A stretch of 42,475 nucleotides of DNA, from NCBI GenBank assembly GCA_903772945.1, contig CAICTM010000930.1, positions 1 to 42,475 of the forward strand, written 5' to 3'. The position numbers and the translations under genes are program-made. Of this stretch, positions 1 through 10,295 are shown in pieces (the first letter of the stretch is position 1; every line of letters starts with the position of its first letter). The notes under the pieces are model-generated. The model saw only the letters and a program-made list of their open reading frames with translations, ran no database searches and was not told the origin of the DNA. The DNA is from Seminavis robusta (taxonomy: Eukaryota; Bacillariophyta; Bacillariophyceae; Naviculales; Naviculaceae).

Positions 1-161
1 AAGAGAAGAGATTTTGTTGATCTTCGGTCGTCACGTTTTGTAGTCAGCTCAAGTGCTTGTGGACCGTCGCGCCGCGGTTCGTACACTTGAAGACTTTTTT
101 CTGAACATATATAGTATTTCTGGGCCCCTACGGGCCCTGCGGTAAGGTGGCGTTGTCTTCC

Positions 162-2227
162 TTATTCTGGCGGAGGTGCTGCTTCAACAGCTGCCAAACG
201 ACGTAGGGCTTCCTTCCCTGCCTGTTTTGCCGCATTTCCAAGTAGGGCAGTCCAGGGGCACCCGGTCCCGCCGTGGAGGATGGTCTCGCACTTCTGGCAT
301 AGAGGGCGATTTCGCGAGGGACAGCTCCTCCGTCCCGGGCACCTTCTGCTACTCCAGTCTGCGTGAGCATGGAGTTCACTTTCTTGTCCGTGAGCTTGAG
401 GTGCAGTCAGTCGCTTTCATATCCAACGCGGAGGGTGACATAAAGTTGGCATAGGGCTAGGAGCCGGGAATGGCAATTGGCCCGAATGATGCGCCACTTC
501 TTCACATAGTATACGATGACCGTGGTGGTGGAGTTCCATCCTTGGCCGGAAGACAGCTGAATGAGATGATCAAGGAACGCTTTGTAATACTTGATCCCCT
601 TTCGGTTGAGCGTGGCCACGTATCCCTCGCTGCTCCATGTGTCGGCGAGGCGCAGAGGGTAGTCGTTCCTGACGAGTATGGTGCGTTGTTGCTCCGAGAA
701 TGGACCGGCAAAGGTGTTGTTCCTCCCAACTTCTTCCACATCTCGCTTGAGTTACCGTAGGTCTTCGTGTTCTTGCAGGTGAGACTGAGATTCTGGAAGG
801 CTGCTGTCCACTTGTAGGTCGGGGGGCACCTCCTATGTCGTCGACAGTTTGGTGACTGACGGCGGCGAAGAGTAGAATCTCTGATTTCGCTGTTACATCG
901 TCGCGTTCATCGTGTCTGTGTCTTACCTGGTAGGGACAATACGTCTAGATGGTGTTGCCCCAATGTTTTGTGCCGTTCGCGGACTGATTCCTTCTTGGGC
1001 CAAACCTTTCGCGAGAACTGCCGTGCCCTCCTTGATGGGGATGTTTAGATCGCATCCTTGTCCTTGGTAACGGGTCCTTTCCGGCGAGAATGGTGGGTGG
1101 GCCGGCTGGTTTGCGTACCACTCGACTATTGGCGGGCTCATGGACTTCCCATCGCCGGATCTCGTCGGGGGCACGGGGCGTTGTCAGCTGTATGGGCGAG
1201 TTCGGCACTCACCCACTCCCAGGCTTCGGCAGCGGGCTGCGGGCACAGGCAAGAATCCTATCGCTGGCGAATGGCTGCATCTTGCGCTGTCGTTGACCAC
1301 TCCGTATGCTCCATTGACCCCTTCACATACCCGTACCAAAAGCGGCCTGGTTGGACTGGATGGTAATCCAGGGGAGAAGCTGGGTGTCGGCGGAGCCGTA
1401 CCGTCGCCTGTTCCCGGGTGCCTATCTCGGAGTCCTTCCTGGCGAGCCTTGGCGCCAGGTGCTTGTTCAACGCGTCCTCTGAACCTCTGCTTCCTGTTGT
1501 ATTTGGCGCCTCAGCGGCCTTCGCTCTTTGTGCTCCGGCTGCCTCGTGTTCACGTAGGAGCTTCTGAACGGCCATCTCAGTGGCTCGTTCTTGCTCATAG
1601 TTTGCTCCGCGAGCCGCTTTTCTTCTTGGGCGACTTCCTCCTTAGCTCGTTCCTGGGCGGCCAGCTCCGAGATCTTTCGGGCTCTCTCTGCCTCGTTCAG
1701 GAGCCTTCGGGTGTTTTCTTGCGGGCAGCGATCTTCTGATGACCCGGGATGGGGGTGCTGAAAGATCCGCCGGTATCCCTCGAGAAGGTCCCGGCGAGGC
1801 CGGGGGCTTCTTCGCCTTCGAAGGAGATCGACCCTCCACGTCCCTTGGTGCTTCCACTCGAAAAGCTCGTTTGGCGTCAGGCGATCCCATGTTCACGGTT
1901 TTCCACCGTGATCCCGGGAGAGCGTTCGGCGGGTCCTTCATGAGCGCGCTTCGTCCTCAGTCGCTCTTTGCTTGAAGAAGGCCGTTTCGTGGGGGGACAA
2001 GGCGGTACTAGCGATTCGTCAAAGTATTTGTCATTGCGTCTAAGCACCCTTTCAAAGGAGTACCCCACCTGGTTGGACCGAGTAGCTCCTCGGTGACCGG
2101 CTCGGTTACACTCGATCCCACGGTCACTGAAACAAACATAGACGGTACTTTCATGACGAATCGGGCTCGACAAACATCTCCTTGCACACCAATCGGCCGG
2201 TGTGCAAAACCCCGCCATCTCCGACAC
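162..2227 (-). pseudogene. decayed coiled-coil / cysteine-rich coding region
   Basis: No intact gene is visible, but the minus strand carries protein-like stretches scattered over different frames. From about 1735 to 1600 one frame reads a charged helix rich in Glu, Arg, Ala and Leu (for example ISELAAQERAKEEVAQEE). From about 1600 to 1510 a second frame continues the same coiled-coil style (QERATEMAVQKLL), as expected after a frameshift. From about 420 to the stop at 162 a third frame reads a short Cys-rich tail with C-x5-C-x7-C-x2-C spacing followed by an Ala/Lys/Arg helix. A stretch rich in aromatic residues lies at 407-739. I do not recognise the family. It could be a degraded mobile-element protein or an intron-rich gene whose splice sites I cannot place. 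Confidence 0.3.
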
Positions 2228-2404
2228 CGGACCCTAAGGAAGTCACACGGTGTGACCCGCCGCTGGCGTCATCAAACTCTAGTCCATGCTTACTTTTCTT
2301 CAGAGTAAGGTTTGGCGGGGGAGGCGGTCACTGTCGGGCAGCAGATACTTTTTCAGGTTGCGGACGCTCACACTAATTACCCCAGTCAAAAAGGAAAATT
2401 GGTG

Positions 2405-2458
2405 TCGGGCGGCGCAACTCTGGTTCAGAAAAAGTGAACCTGATTTGTAGCCGCCCGA
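2405..2458. repeat. nested double hairpin
   Basis: A 9-base outer stem (TCGGGCGGC at 2405-2413 pairing with 2450-2458) encloses a 6-base inner stem (GGTTCA at 2422-2427 with TGAACC at 2435-2440). Both stems are perfect. The role is unknown; it could be the end of a small inverted-repeat element. Confidence 0.6.
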
Positions 2459-2705
2459 TTAGTAGTCCTTCTAGCTAGTCATCAACACCACATAGCACAC
2501 CACCTGTGCACCCGACACTTCGGTCCACCACCTCATCCTTGGATGAGTGGCTCTCCCGGATTCCTGTCCGTCAGTCTCCCTTATGGTCGGCTCCCTGTTA
2601 ACTCATACTCTCCGTTCTGTAGAATCTCTTCATTCCCTGTCTGGGAAGGTGGGCGTGACCCCTTGGAAACGAACACAAACGTCTCTTTGGAGACGAAATT
2701 GGATT

Positions 2706-2735
2706 CGATTCCATTCCATTCCATTCCATTCATTC
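2706..2735. repeat. ATTCC microsatellite
   Basis: About five tandem copies of ATTCC lie just before the ATG of the dehydrogenase gene. Confidence 0.8.
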
Positions 2736-2742
2736 AGGGACA

Positions 2743-3819
2743 ATGGACTGTGTTTTTATTCTTACTGCTGTGGTTGCCTCGGCAGTGGCACTCTTGGTGC
2801 TGTATGCTGTCGTTTCCTTGGTGATCATTCTGGTGTACCGCTCGGATGTGCCCACAGCCCTCACGCCTTTGCTTAGTACTACCGGTACTAAAAAGAGCCC
2901 CTTTGACGATGGATCTGTGGTGTGGATCACCGGTGCTGGATCCGGTCTCGGAGAACGCATCGCTTACATTTTGGCCCAAACATCGGACAATGTCAAGATC
3001 ATCCTCTCTTCTCGGAAAGAGGAACACTTGGAGAAGGTGGCAGAAGAGTGTCGGCGTATTCACAAAAAGAGACTCGAAAACAGCTTCCAAAAAACAGTAT
3101 CCTCTGATGAACTACATGTATTTCAAGTCAAAGTTCTGCCCTTGGACCTGAGCAATCTCGAATCCATTCCCGACAAGGTGAAACAAGCCAAAGAGCTGTT
3201 TGGTTCTTCTCAAACCAAAATTGACGTCCTCATCAACGCGGCAGGTGTCACTACCAGAACCTATTGCTCCGATTCCAGTTTCGAATTGGACCACTATGTG
3301 GCCAAGGTCAACTATTTGGGACCCGTCTGCTTGATCAAACAACTCTTTCCCAATCTACCTGGCACCATTATTCAACTTGGGTCCATTGCCAGCAAACTGG
3401 GCGCGCCCGTTCGATCCGCCTACAGTGGCAGTAAATTTGCCTTGCACGGATGGTTGGAAGCCTTGGGTGTCGAATCCGTGTTGCAAGGACGTGACATTTA
3501 CATTTTGAACTGCGTTTTGGGGTCTATTGACACTGGACTAGGATCCAGGGCACTGATCAACGTACAATCTGGGAAAATCGAAACGCTGCAACAAGAAGAT
3601 GATAATATTGCCGATGGACTCGACCCCGAAGTGGTGGCGGAACGCATCCTGGCCGTGGCACGCCAAAAGAAACGCTACGAAACTTGGATGGCCATCCCCA
3701 AGGAATTGTTCATTCTCTACTTTGCCACGTACATGCGTCATACGGCATTCTTGGTGTTGACCAAAACGCTGGCACGACAATATGCCGTGACCGAGGATGA
3801 CAAGAAGAAAGAGGGATGA
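2743..3819 (+). CDS. membrane-anchored short-chain dehydrogenase/reductase (SDR)
   Basis: This 358-residue protein is a classical SDR that oxidises or reduces a hydroxyl/keto group with NAD(P)(H). Residues 5-31 form one hydrophobic helix, so the enzyme is probably anchored in the ER or another membrane. The Rossmann nucleotide site TGAGSGLG is at 63-70, NAAG at 165-168, and the catalytic tetrad is complete: Asn190, Ser214, Tyr227 and Lys231 (YSGSK). The layout, with an N-terminal anchor and a basic C-terminal tail (DDKKKEG), resembles the DHRS7 / 11-beta-hydroxysteroid dehydrogenase-like branch; the substrate cannot be read from sequence. The ATG at 2743 is the natural start because it includes the anchor. 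It is a single exon with no visible damage. Confidence 0.92.
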   Translation: MDCVFILTAVVASAVALLVLYAVVSLVIILVYRSDVPTALTPLLSTTGTKKSPFDDGSVVWITGAGSGLGERIAYILAQTSDNVKIILSSRKEEHLEKVAEECRRIHKKRLENSFQKTVSSDELHVFQVKVLPLDLSNLESIPDKVKQAKELFGSSQTKIDVLINAAGVTTRTYCSDSSFELDHYVAKVNYLGPVCLIKQLFPNLPGTIIQLGSIASKLGAPVRSAYSGSKFALHGWLEALGVESVLQGRDIYILNCVLGSIDTGLGSRALINVQSGKIETLQQEDDNIADGLDPEVVAERILAVARQKKRYETWMAIPKELFILYFATYMRHTAFLVLTKTLARQYAVTEDDKKKEG

Positions 3820-4938
3820 ATGCATAGAGAGAAACAGCACAGCCACACACAAAATGGCAACACAACAAATAATAATCCACCGTAACATAATATATTTAAC
3901 AATGGTGCATTTAGAGTACCGTAGTCTATGCTAGCTACAGAAACCACTCTACTAGACACGGAATCGACATTCCCAACGACAGCTATTGAAATTTCCCAGA
4001 CTCTCACCCAATCACTCAGTCCACACCCCTGTGTTTTGTTCTTGCTGATTGCCCGCACATCATCGTTCAGCCGCACCAATACACCGATGTTACTACGGTA
4101 GTAATCAAGCCAGCACGCACCGCATATTGCTGCGTCCAAACTCAAGGGACGAAGTGGCGCCATGTTCGGGCCGGCAGTCATCGATAGCTGGGGTAGCCAT
4201 AAGATACAATTCAACTTATGGTACAACCTGCATTCCATCAAAAAGGTGTGACCAACGAACCATGATAGTGGAACCTTTGGAGTATCGTTTATTGTCAACT
4301 AGTATACCGGTAGCTCTAGCTAGAGGGAGGCTTGAATATACTTTCGCATGTCAGCAAAGTCGCAAACTGATCAGATCCAGCTGTTCTTGCCATGACATTG
4401 CAGTCTTGCCACCAAGCGTTGTCGATCGAGTGGTGTGGCCGTACCGTACAAGGATACCAGTGACCGGTGAAGTACGGCACACGGTCGTTCAGCCCACGAT
4501 CCACAAACAGTCTTAGAAGAGGTGCGGTGGTGGCGGCTGAAAATGCCCTTGCAGTACCGATACCCCGTGTGCTATCCGGCACGACTTCACGTGAAGACAG
4601 ACCGAGGTTGTTGACTCTTGTACCTTTTCTTCATGTAACAGCTTGAGAAAAGCTGCTACTTTCTCATTGCAGTGGGTGTACCATTGACTTAGATTTTGGA
4701 AGCACTAGCTGGCTCCTGCGCCGCTGGTGTAATCTGGCGCTGCCTCTGGAATCCACCATCTCTTCGGTTCCCCCTTGTTCTCCTTGCTCGCTTTGTTTTG
4801 ACTGCATGTGTTCAGTAGTTGCAGTAGTCCCTTCAACTGGAGTTGCCCCGTCATTTTCTTGGGCGCCTTGCTTCTACTGTGGTTATTAGTTGATGCTGGT
4901 TTTGGCTTGACCATTGAAGGTACCGTGCTTTACCATCG
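3820..4938. other. intergenic region
   Basis: No gene is recognised between the dehydrogenase and the minus-strand gene. It contains one TACCGGTA (4305-4312) and one CTAGCTAG (4316-4323, inside the 12-base palindrome CTCTAGCTAGAG). A 69-codon open frame at 4705-4914 (-), rich in Lys, Asn and Gln, lies in the same frame as the next gene but beyond its stop. It could be a downstream exon, but I cannot place a splice. Confidence 0.5.
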
Positions 4939-5553
4939 TCAGGCATCAATGGTTGCAGTATTTGCTGCTGGTGTTGCCCCCACGGGTGTCAGCTGGTACG
5001 TTGTTTGCTGTTGTCCTGTGGCTGTCATTTCAAAGGTTGGAATGACCGGAGTCGTCGCTGCTGGCAGGGCCAATAGCGGCATTACTTCAATCCGAATACA
5101 ATGGACTCCATTATTATTCTTTCCTTCCCTCTTGTACTCTCGAGTAACACTGATGCCTTTGGTGGCATGCCATTGTTGACTATAGAAGCGTGCAATGTCA
5201 TCCATTCCTCGTTTCAGAGCGGGTAGCCAATTGCACAACATGCCGGGAAGCATGATACAGTGTGTCCCCACTAAGGGAATAAACATGAGGACACCCAAAA
5301 AGGGATCTGGACCAATGCGATCGTCCAATTTTCGAATGGCCGCGATAAACGACTGCCATTCTTCCAGAGAGAGTCGAGTCGTCCACGAAGTTGCCATAGA
5401 TGGCAGTGAGTCGAGACCGGCATCATTCGAAAAATTGTCCGATTGTCGTCCTCGAGAACGACCACTGCAACCTACAAAGCAGCGAGGTCGTAGACCTACC
5501 ACCACTGTCCGTTCATTCTCTTGAATGTTGGTGGTAGAGTTGTATTGGCCCAT
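4939..5553 (-). CDS. small membrane-associated protein, unknown function
   Basis: This is a 204-residue open frame with a well-placed ATG (context GCAGCCATGG). The N-terminal 55 residues are polar. Residues about 61-82 carry an amphipathic Trp-containing segment (LSLEEWQSFIAAI) and residues 85-108 are strongly hydrophobic (PFLGVLMFIPLVGTHCIML). A charged region ending in a beta-like stretch (VHCIRIEVMPL) follows, then an Ala/Thr/Pro/Gln-rich tail. The Trp-helix followed by a hydrophobic segment resembles conserved diatom proteins of unknown function, but I cannot name a family. The frame ends at a TGA; the same frame reopens at 4914 for 69 codons, so the true C-terminus may lie further on. 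It is transcribed divergently from the MsrA gene. Confidence 0.6.
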   Translation of the reverse strand: MGQYNSTTNIQENERTVVVGLRPRCFVGCSGRSRGRQSDNFSNDAGLDSLPSMATSWTTRLSLEEWQSFIAAIRKLDDRIGPDPFLGVLMFIPLVGTHCIMLPGMLCNWLPALKRGMDDIARFYSQQWHATKGISVTREYKREGKNNNGVHCIRIEVMPLLALPAATTPVIPTFEMTATGQQQTTYQLTPVGATPAANTATIDA

Positions 5554-5996
5554 GGCTGCGATGCGTGTTGCCGTTTGAGTGACAAGGGAGAGGGGGGGTG
5601 CTTGGCAGAGTTACCGTAAAAGGGTCTTTGGAAAAGGTCATTTCTTTACCGGTAGCCAGGGGGATTGGGATTTCTTTGAGAAAAGAACACCCGTGCAGTG
5701 TCGGTGTCATGGTGTGTCTTGGAAGCATTGACTTACTTCTAACGGCAACCGTACGTACTGTACCGGACTGAGGAGCAGTCCTCATACCCAGTTCCCACAA
5801 AGCCCAGGCACAGAACATGGCAAGTGGTACGGACGGAGGATCCTCGAGCTGTCTCCGTTCCCACTCGGAGGACAAGGGATTTGTGCTCCAACTGTTTCCT
5901 TTTCCAGTGCCTTCCTCTTGTCAGCAATCTCTTTCCCTCACAAAATCAACAAACTACAACTCAAAAACTATCATCAACAACAGCAACAACAACACC
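5554..5996. other. divergent promoter region
   Basis: These bases separate the minus-strand small protein from MsrA. An open frame continues upstream of the MsrA ATG to 5817, but its composition (Ser/Asn/Gln runs and a CAACAACAA stretch) looks like a 5' leader. One TACCGGTA lies at 5647-5654. Confidence 0.45.
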
Positions 5997-6815
5997 ATGT
6001 CCGTGCAACCAACCACCAACAACAACACCAGCAATGTGTCCAACAAGATTTCTTTGGCAGCAGGATGCTACTGGGGAACTGAAAAATTCATTGTCCGCGA
6101 TTTCCAAAAGAGACATCCCAATAGCATTCAGTCTGCCCAAGTTGGCTTCATGAATCCAACACCCATGAAGCGCAAGAGCCCCCCCACATACCGTGAAGTC
6201 TGCAGTGGTGTAACAGGATATGTCGAGGTCTTGGATGTGACACTGGCGGATCCCTCCTTGATGGAAGAACTGGTCCGCTTTTTCTTCATGTTCCATGATC
6301 CCACCACCAAAAACCAACAAGGGAATGATAGGGGAACCCAGTATGCATCTGCCATTTTCTGCTTGGATGATCAACAAAAGAGCATTGCCTTGGCAGTCAA
6401 AGCAGAGCTGCAACAGGCAGTATCCAGTGGAAGTGTCTCTTCCTATCATGGCAACACTGTTGAAACTGGCATTTTGATGTACACCGAGTTCCATCCTGCT
6501 CATGAAGCTCATCAACAATACCTAGCAAAGAATCCTTCTGGATACTGCAACCACTTCTTCCGCTTTCGTCAGTGGCCAAATGTTGCCCTGGTTGAATCTG
6601 TTTTTTCTGACCAAGATGATCACACTGTGGAGAAGAAACCATTGGAACAAAAGAAGAAGATGTGGAGTGTGAAGAAGCTGCTTCTTTCCCCCAGCAAGAA
6701 GGTCTTCAAAACTTCTACCCAAATCTTTTCCCCGTGTAACCTGTTGCTTCTCACCGAGGTGATGACACCATGGAGAAGGAACCATTGCAACCAAAGAAGA
6801 AAAGGTGGAGTGTGA
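5997..6815 (+). CDS. msrA: peptide-methionine (S)-S-oxide reductase MsrA
   Basis: MsrA reduces the S-epimer of methionine sulfoxide in proteins and repairs oxidative damage. All family blocks are present: GCYWGTE with the catalytic Cys24 (GCFWG in most relatives), EVCSGVTGYVEVLDV, HDPTTKNQQGNDRGTQY and HQQYLAKNPSGYC. I chose the ATG at 5997 because it follows an untranslated-looking CAACAACACC leader and sits 23 residues before the active site; the frame is open back to 5817, so an N-terminal extension for organelle import is possible. After the core comes a basic tail (KKMWSVKKLLLSPSKK). This tail is duplicated 143 bases downstream, but the second copy is in another frame, so the reading frame ends at 6815 in out-of-frame sequence. 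Confidence 0.93.
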   Translation: MSVQPTTNNNTSNVSNKISLAAGCYWGTEKFIVRDFQKRHPNSIQSAQVGFMNPTPMKRKSPPTYREVCSGVTGYVEVLDVTLADPSLMEELVRFFFMFHDPTTKNQQGNDRGTQYASAIFCLDDQQKSIALAVKAELQQAVSSGSVSSYHGNTVETGILMYTEFHPAHEAHQQYLAKNPSGYCNHFFRFRQWPNVALVESVFSDQDDHTVEKKPLEQKKKMWSVKKLLLSPSKKVFKTSTQIFSPCNLLLLTEVMTPWRRNHCNQRRKGGV

Positions 6816-6854
6816 AGAAGCTGCTTCTTTCCCCCATCAAGAAGGTCTTCAAAA
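6591..6854 (+). repeat. 143-base-spaced duplication of the MsrA tail
   Basis: The segment 6591-6711 recurs without indels at 6734-6854. The second copy still encodes the same tail (WSVKKLLLSPIKKVFKN, stop at 6857-6859), but the offset of 143 is not a multiple of three, so it is read in a different frame from MsrA. Confidence 0.85.
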
Positions 6855-6859
6855 ACTAA

Positions 6860-7509
6860 GCTGATTGATGGATACATGTAGTATAATGTGACATAGCAAA
6901 ACTTGCAAGAAACCTGGCCTTTTCCGTACACTTGATTGGCTATAGCTCATTGGATTTGGGTTTGCCAGGCGTTCCTCTCTTTCTCTGGCTCCCAACCAAA
7001 GAGTTGCATCACTGTTCCTCCTGGCCCGGGTGGTATTTTCGATCCCTTTGCATATTTCAGAATCCGACAAATGAGATCGCTCTCGAGCACTAGTAGTTTA
7101 CATGTACAACCAACAGAAAAGGAAACCACGTGGTACATTCCCATGCCATCCGTCGCGAAGGAACTGAACAGCGTGGAACATTGAGCGCCCGTCTTCACTG
7201 TGTTCAGCAGCATAGTTGTTTACTGGTCGAAGTCGATGGCCCTGGGCAGTGGTCCAGTAGAATTGTGTTGCATCTCCGTCCGAACGACGACCCGGCTAAG
7301 ATGAAGCCATGCCACCACGACAGTCGTTTCCGACACCCAACCAGAGGCAGTTGGCATGTCGCATGGGTTGTTGCTATCAGTCCGTGAAGGCAGGCGTATT
7401 ACTTTCTTACTCTACTACGAGACACGTAAATTCTTGCTGCGACGCCGCCACCGGTATCCGCAATATCACGCAGGTGTTGGACACTCCACTTGCACGAACA
7501 GTTCGTTCA
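6860..7509. other. intergenic region between convergent genes
   Basis: No gene, RNA or clear repeat is seen. It contains the 3' flanks of the MsrA (+) and DUF4419 (-) genes. Confidence 0.5.
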
Positions 7510-9120
7510 TTACTGGCGACTAAGAACCTCCATCATAACCGTTCCAAGGTCCTTCTCTCGGACCTCCTCGTAGGAAAAGTGATCAGTGCCATCGCGTGCA
7601 GAAAAGAAGAAGACTGTGTTGTTTGGAGGTCCAAAGCCATGCTTGATCTTGACCCCAAAGAGCTTCCCATCAATTTCACCAAGCCCTCGCCAGCCAGAGT
7701 AGGAAAAGGAGTGATCTAGCTGTTGCAGCTTGGGAGGGAGTGCCTGCACAGTCTTGTAACTGACCCAATCCTGTGCAGGCATGGTTTGAAACGATGCCTT
7801 TCCGTCTTTGCCTTGGACATACCTAGTCAAAGGTTGTTGCTCCTTGGCAAAGATGCGACCACAGAGCCGACCAGACTTGGTGCAGAGACGCGCCCCACCA
7901 CTGCAGCGATCTTGTAACTCAATGACCTCCGACGGTATGGAATCAAATCCCGGACGTTTTTGTGTTGCGACATTTTCCTTCTCCAAGAGCCCCCGTTCTT
8001 CCAAGACATCCAACGCCATTGTCAAGCCAGGACGAGGACGCAGGGCCCAACCCATACAGGCTTCCAAAGCTCCTTCTTTGTTACAACGGATTCCAGCAAG
8101 ACCAGCAATAAACTCCTTTGAAGAGACTGAGCCACTGACCGTGTTTTCAAGGCGAAATGGAACCATTGAAACTCCCTTGGGCAGAGCCTCGGGAGCGATG
8201 CCATTCGACTCTTTACTAGAGTCTAGGAGAGGGTTGCGTCGGTTGGGTTCTTTGGTTACATAGTCCAACACATAAGGCACAAACTGGCAAAGCCATCCAT
8301 CCACCAGATCAGTGCCATAGGTGTGACCATGTTTGATGATTGCCGACCAATGCGCCAAGTCCACGTGGCCCTCACTGGCCTCCACAAACTTGCGACAAAG
8401 CGGTTTCAAAGACGCCGTCCACCAATCCATTTCGAATTGGTCCAGCATCGCCAAGCGGCTCTCGAGGTCACGCCAGTCTTCCGGCGTCCCCGTCAACTCA
8501 ATAGAAGGGATACCACAAACGCACATGACCACAAAATTGTGATATGGCTTCATGATATCCATAAACGCCACCTGAAAGGCAGCCCGTTCGAGAGGACCAG
8601 TAGTAGAAAACTGGGGTTGCGCCCACTCTGCCATCTTGTCTCCTTTTTGATGCTGTGACAACTGCGTGCAAAATGCCTCAAAGATTTCCGGCCAGACAGG
8701 GTTGCTGCCCGTGACCACACAAAGGTCTCTCTTTCCCTTGTGATCCACCAGTTTGTCACGAAACTTGTCGGGATCCAGGTGGACATGGTGCGCCAGTCCT
8801 TGCACAATTGTCAAAAAGACGGCATCCGGGCTGATCACCAACGGACGATGGTTCGCCCATGCCCGGAGGGCTGACATGATCAAGGGCTGAGATTCGGTTC
8901 CCGAAAGTAGCTTTTGCTGTTCAGCATCATCATCATCGTCGAAGTTGGACGCTTCCAGCGGAGTTCCCAGCAAATTGGAAAAGGCTTCTTTGGCTGGTAC
9001 TTCTCGAAGAACCGCGTCCGTCGGCTTGACATTATGAAGCGTAAAACGCAGACCACGAGGAGTTTTCTCGATTGTCGTCTTTGCGACGGTCATGGGGGGT
9101 GCTGGAAAGTCTGGTCTCAT
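7510..9120 (-). CDS. DUF4419 domain protein
   Basis: This 536-residue single-exon protein matches the DUF4419 family, widespread in fungi, algae and bacteria and of unknown function. Typical blocks are the SALRAWANHRPLVISPDAV segment at about 83-101, LTIVQGLAHHV at 103-113 and DKFRDKLVDHKGK at 118-130. Further on come WPEIFEAFCTQL at 143-154, the long DWRDLESRL...DWWTASLKP block at 215-240 and WSAIIKHGHTYGTDLVDGW at 258-276. The C-terminal third (about 440-536) has a beta-rich look. No signal peptide or membrane segment is evident, so it is probably soluble. The ATG at 9120 is preceded by the promoter region shared with histone H3, so the two genes are divergent with about 400 bases between their starts. 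Confidence 0.88.
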   Translation of the reverse strand: MRPDFPAPPMTVAKTTIEKTPRGLRFTLHNVKPTDAVLREVPAKEAFSNLLGTPLEASNFDDDDDAEQQKLLSGTESQPLIMSALRAWANHRPLVISPDAVFLTIVQGLAHHVHLDPDKFRDKLVDHKGKRDLCVVTGSNPVWPEIFEAFCTQLSQHQKGDKMAEWAQPQFSTTGPLERAAFQVAFMDIMKPYHNFVVMCVCGIPSIELTGTPEDWRDLESRLAMLDQFEMDWWTASLKPLCRKFVEASEGHVDLAHWSAIIKHGHTYGTDLVDGWLCQFVPYVLDYVTKEPNRRNPLLDSSKESNGIAPEALPKGVSMVPFRLENTVSGSVSSKEFIAGLAGIRCNKEGALEACMGWALRPRPGLTMALDVLEERGLLEKENVATQKRPGFDSIPSEVIELQDRCSGGARLCTKSGRLCGRIFAKEQQPLTRYVQGKDGKASFQTMPAQDWVSYKTVQALPPKLQQLDHSFSYSGWRGLGEIDGKLFGVKIKHGFGPPNNTVFFFSARDGTDHFSYEEVREKDLGTVMMEVLSRQ

Positions 9121-9528
9121 GGTGTAGTGGTGGTGCGTTCAGTAAGCAACAGTATCTTGGTGTCTTTTTGCGTGCTAATAAAGGTATGCCACCGAGGAGG
9201 TGCATGCATGGTTCGCTATGAGACGTGTATTTAGTTGCCAGTCAGTCGTGAATACCTCCACGATGTGCCTTCTTCCACGACAACACTCCACTCTTGAAAC
9301 GCTCAATTCCCACGGGATCCTTTGGCGTGCCTGCTCTTCTTTTTAAATTTCAAACTCCATCCGCCAATCAGATTCAAATGAAATGTCATGCCCGCGCTCT
9401 GTTGGCGGCATCGAGAAAGGAAGGCAGCAGCAGATTTCTTCGATGCTTTGTTGTTCTCACAAACCAAAGCATCCAAGCTTTGCCATCACCATACTTTCCA
9501 TTTCAACCTTTTTGATTTATTTGACACC
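9121..9528. promoter_or_regulatory. divergent promoter region of DUF4419 and histone H3
   Basis: A CCAATCA element lies at 9364-9370, about 160 bases before the H3 start, followed by ATTCAAATGAAATG. CCAAT boxes are common in histone promoters of many eukaryotes. That this one is functional is inference only. Confidence 0.3.
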
Positions 9529-10255
<727 letters not shown>

Positions 10256-10256
10256 A

Positions 10257-10295
10257 TCGGCGATTGATGGAGTGTAGACTCCACGGTGACGCCGA
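10257..10295 (+). promoter_or_regulatory. two-tier hairpin just after the H3 stop
   Basis: Two bases after the H3 TAA there is an outer 6-base stem (TCGGCG 10257-10262 with CGCCGA 10290-10295). After a 5/6-base internal loop comes an inner 6-base stem (TGGAGT 10268-10273 with ACTCCA 10278-10283) closed by the loop GTAG. Animal and green-algal replication-dependent histone mRNAs end in a 6-base stem with a 4-base loop. The inner hairpin here has that geometry but a different sequence. Confidence 0.5.

Larger units (their letters stand above)
2228..2742. other. gene-free stretch with hairpins and (ATTCC)n
   Basis: No coding sequence is supported here. It holds a 7-base inverted repeat with a 1-base centre (2242-2256), a nested double hairpin (2405-2458) and an ATTCC microsatellite of about five units (2706-2735) directly upstream of the dehydrogenase start. 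Confidence 0.6.

Noticed and set aside
1140..1739. 199-codon plus-strand frame
   Set aside because: It is antisense to the coiled-coil relic and its Leu/Pro/Arg/Ser composition is that of reversed Glu/Arg codons.
4049..4516. 155-codon plus-strand frame
   Set aside because: No ATG at its start and no protein-like feature.
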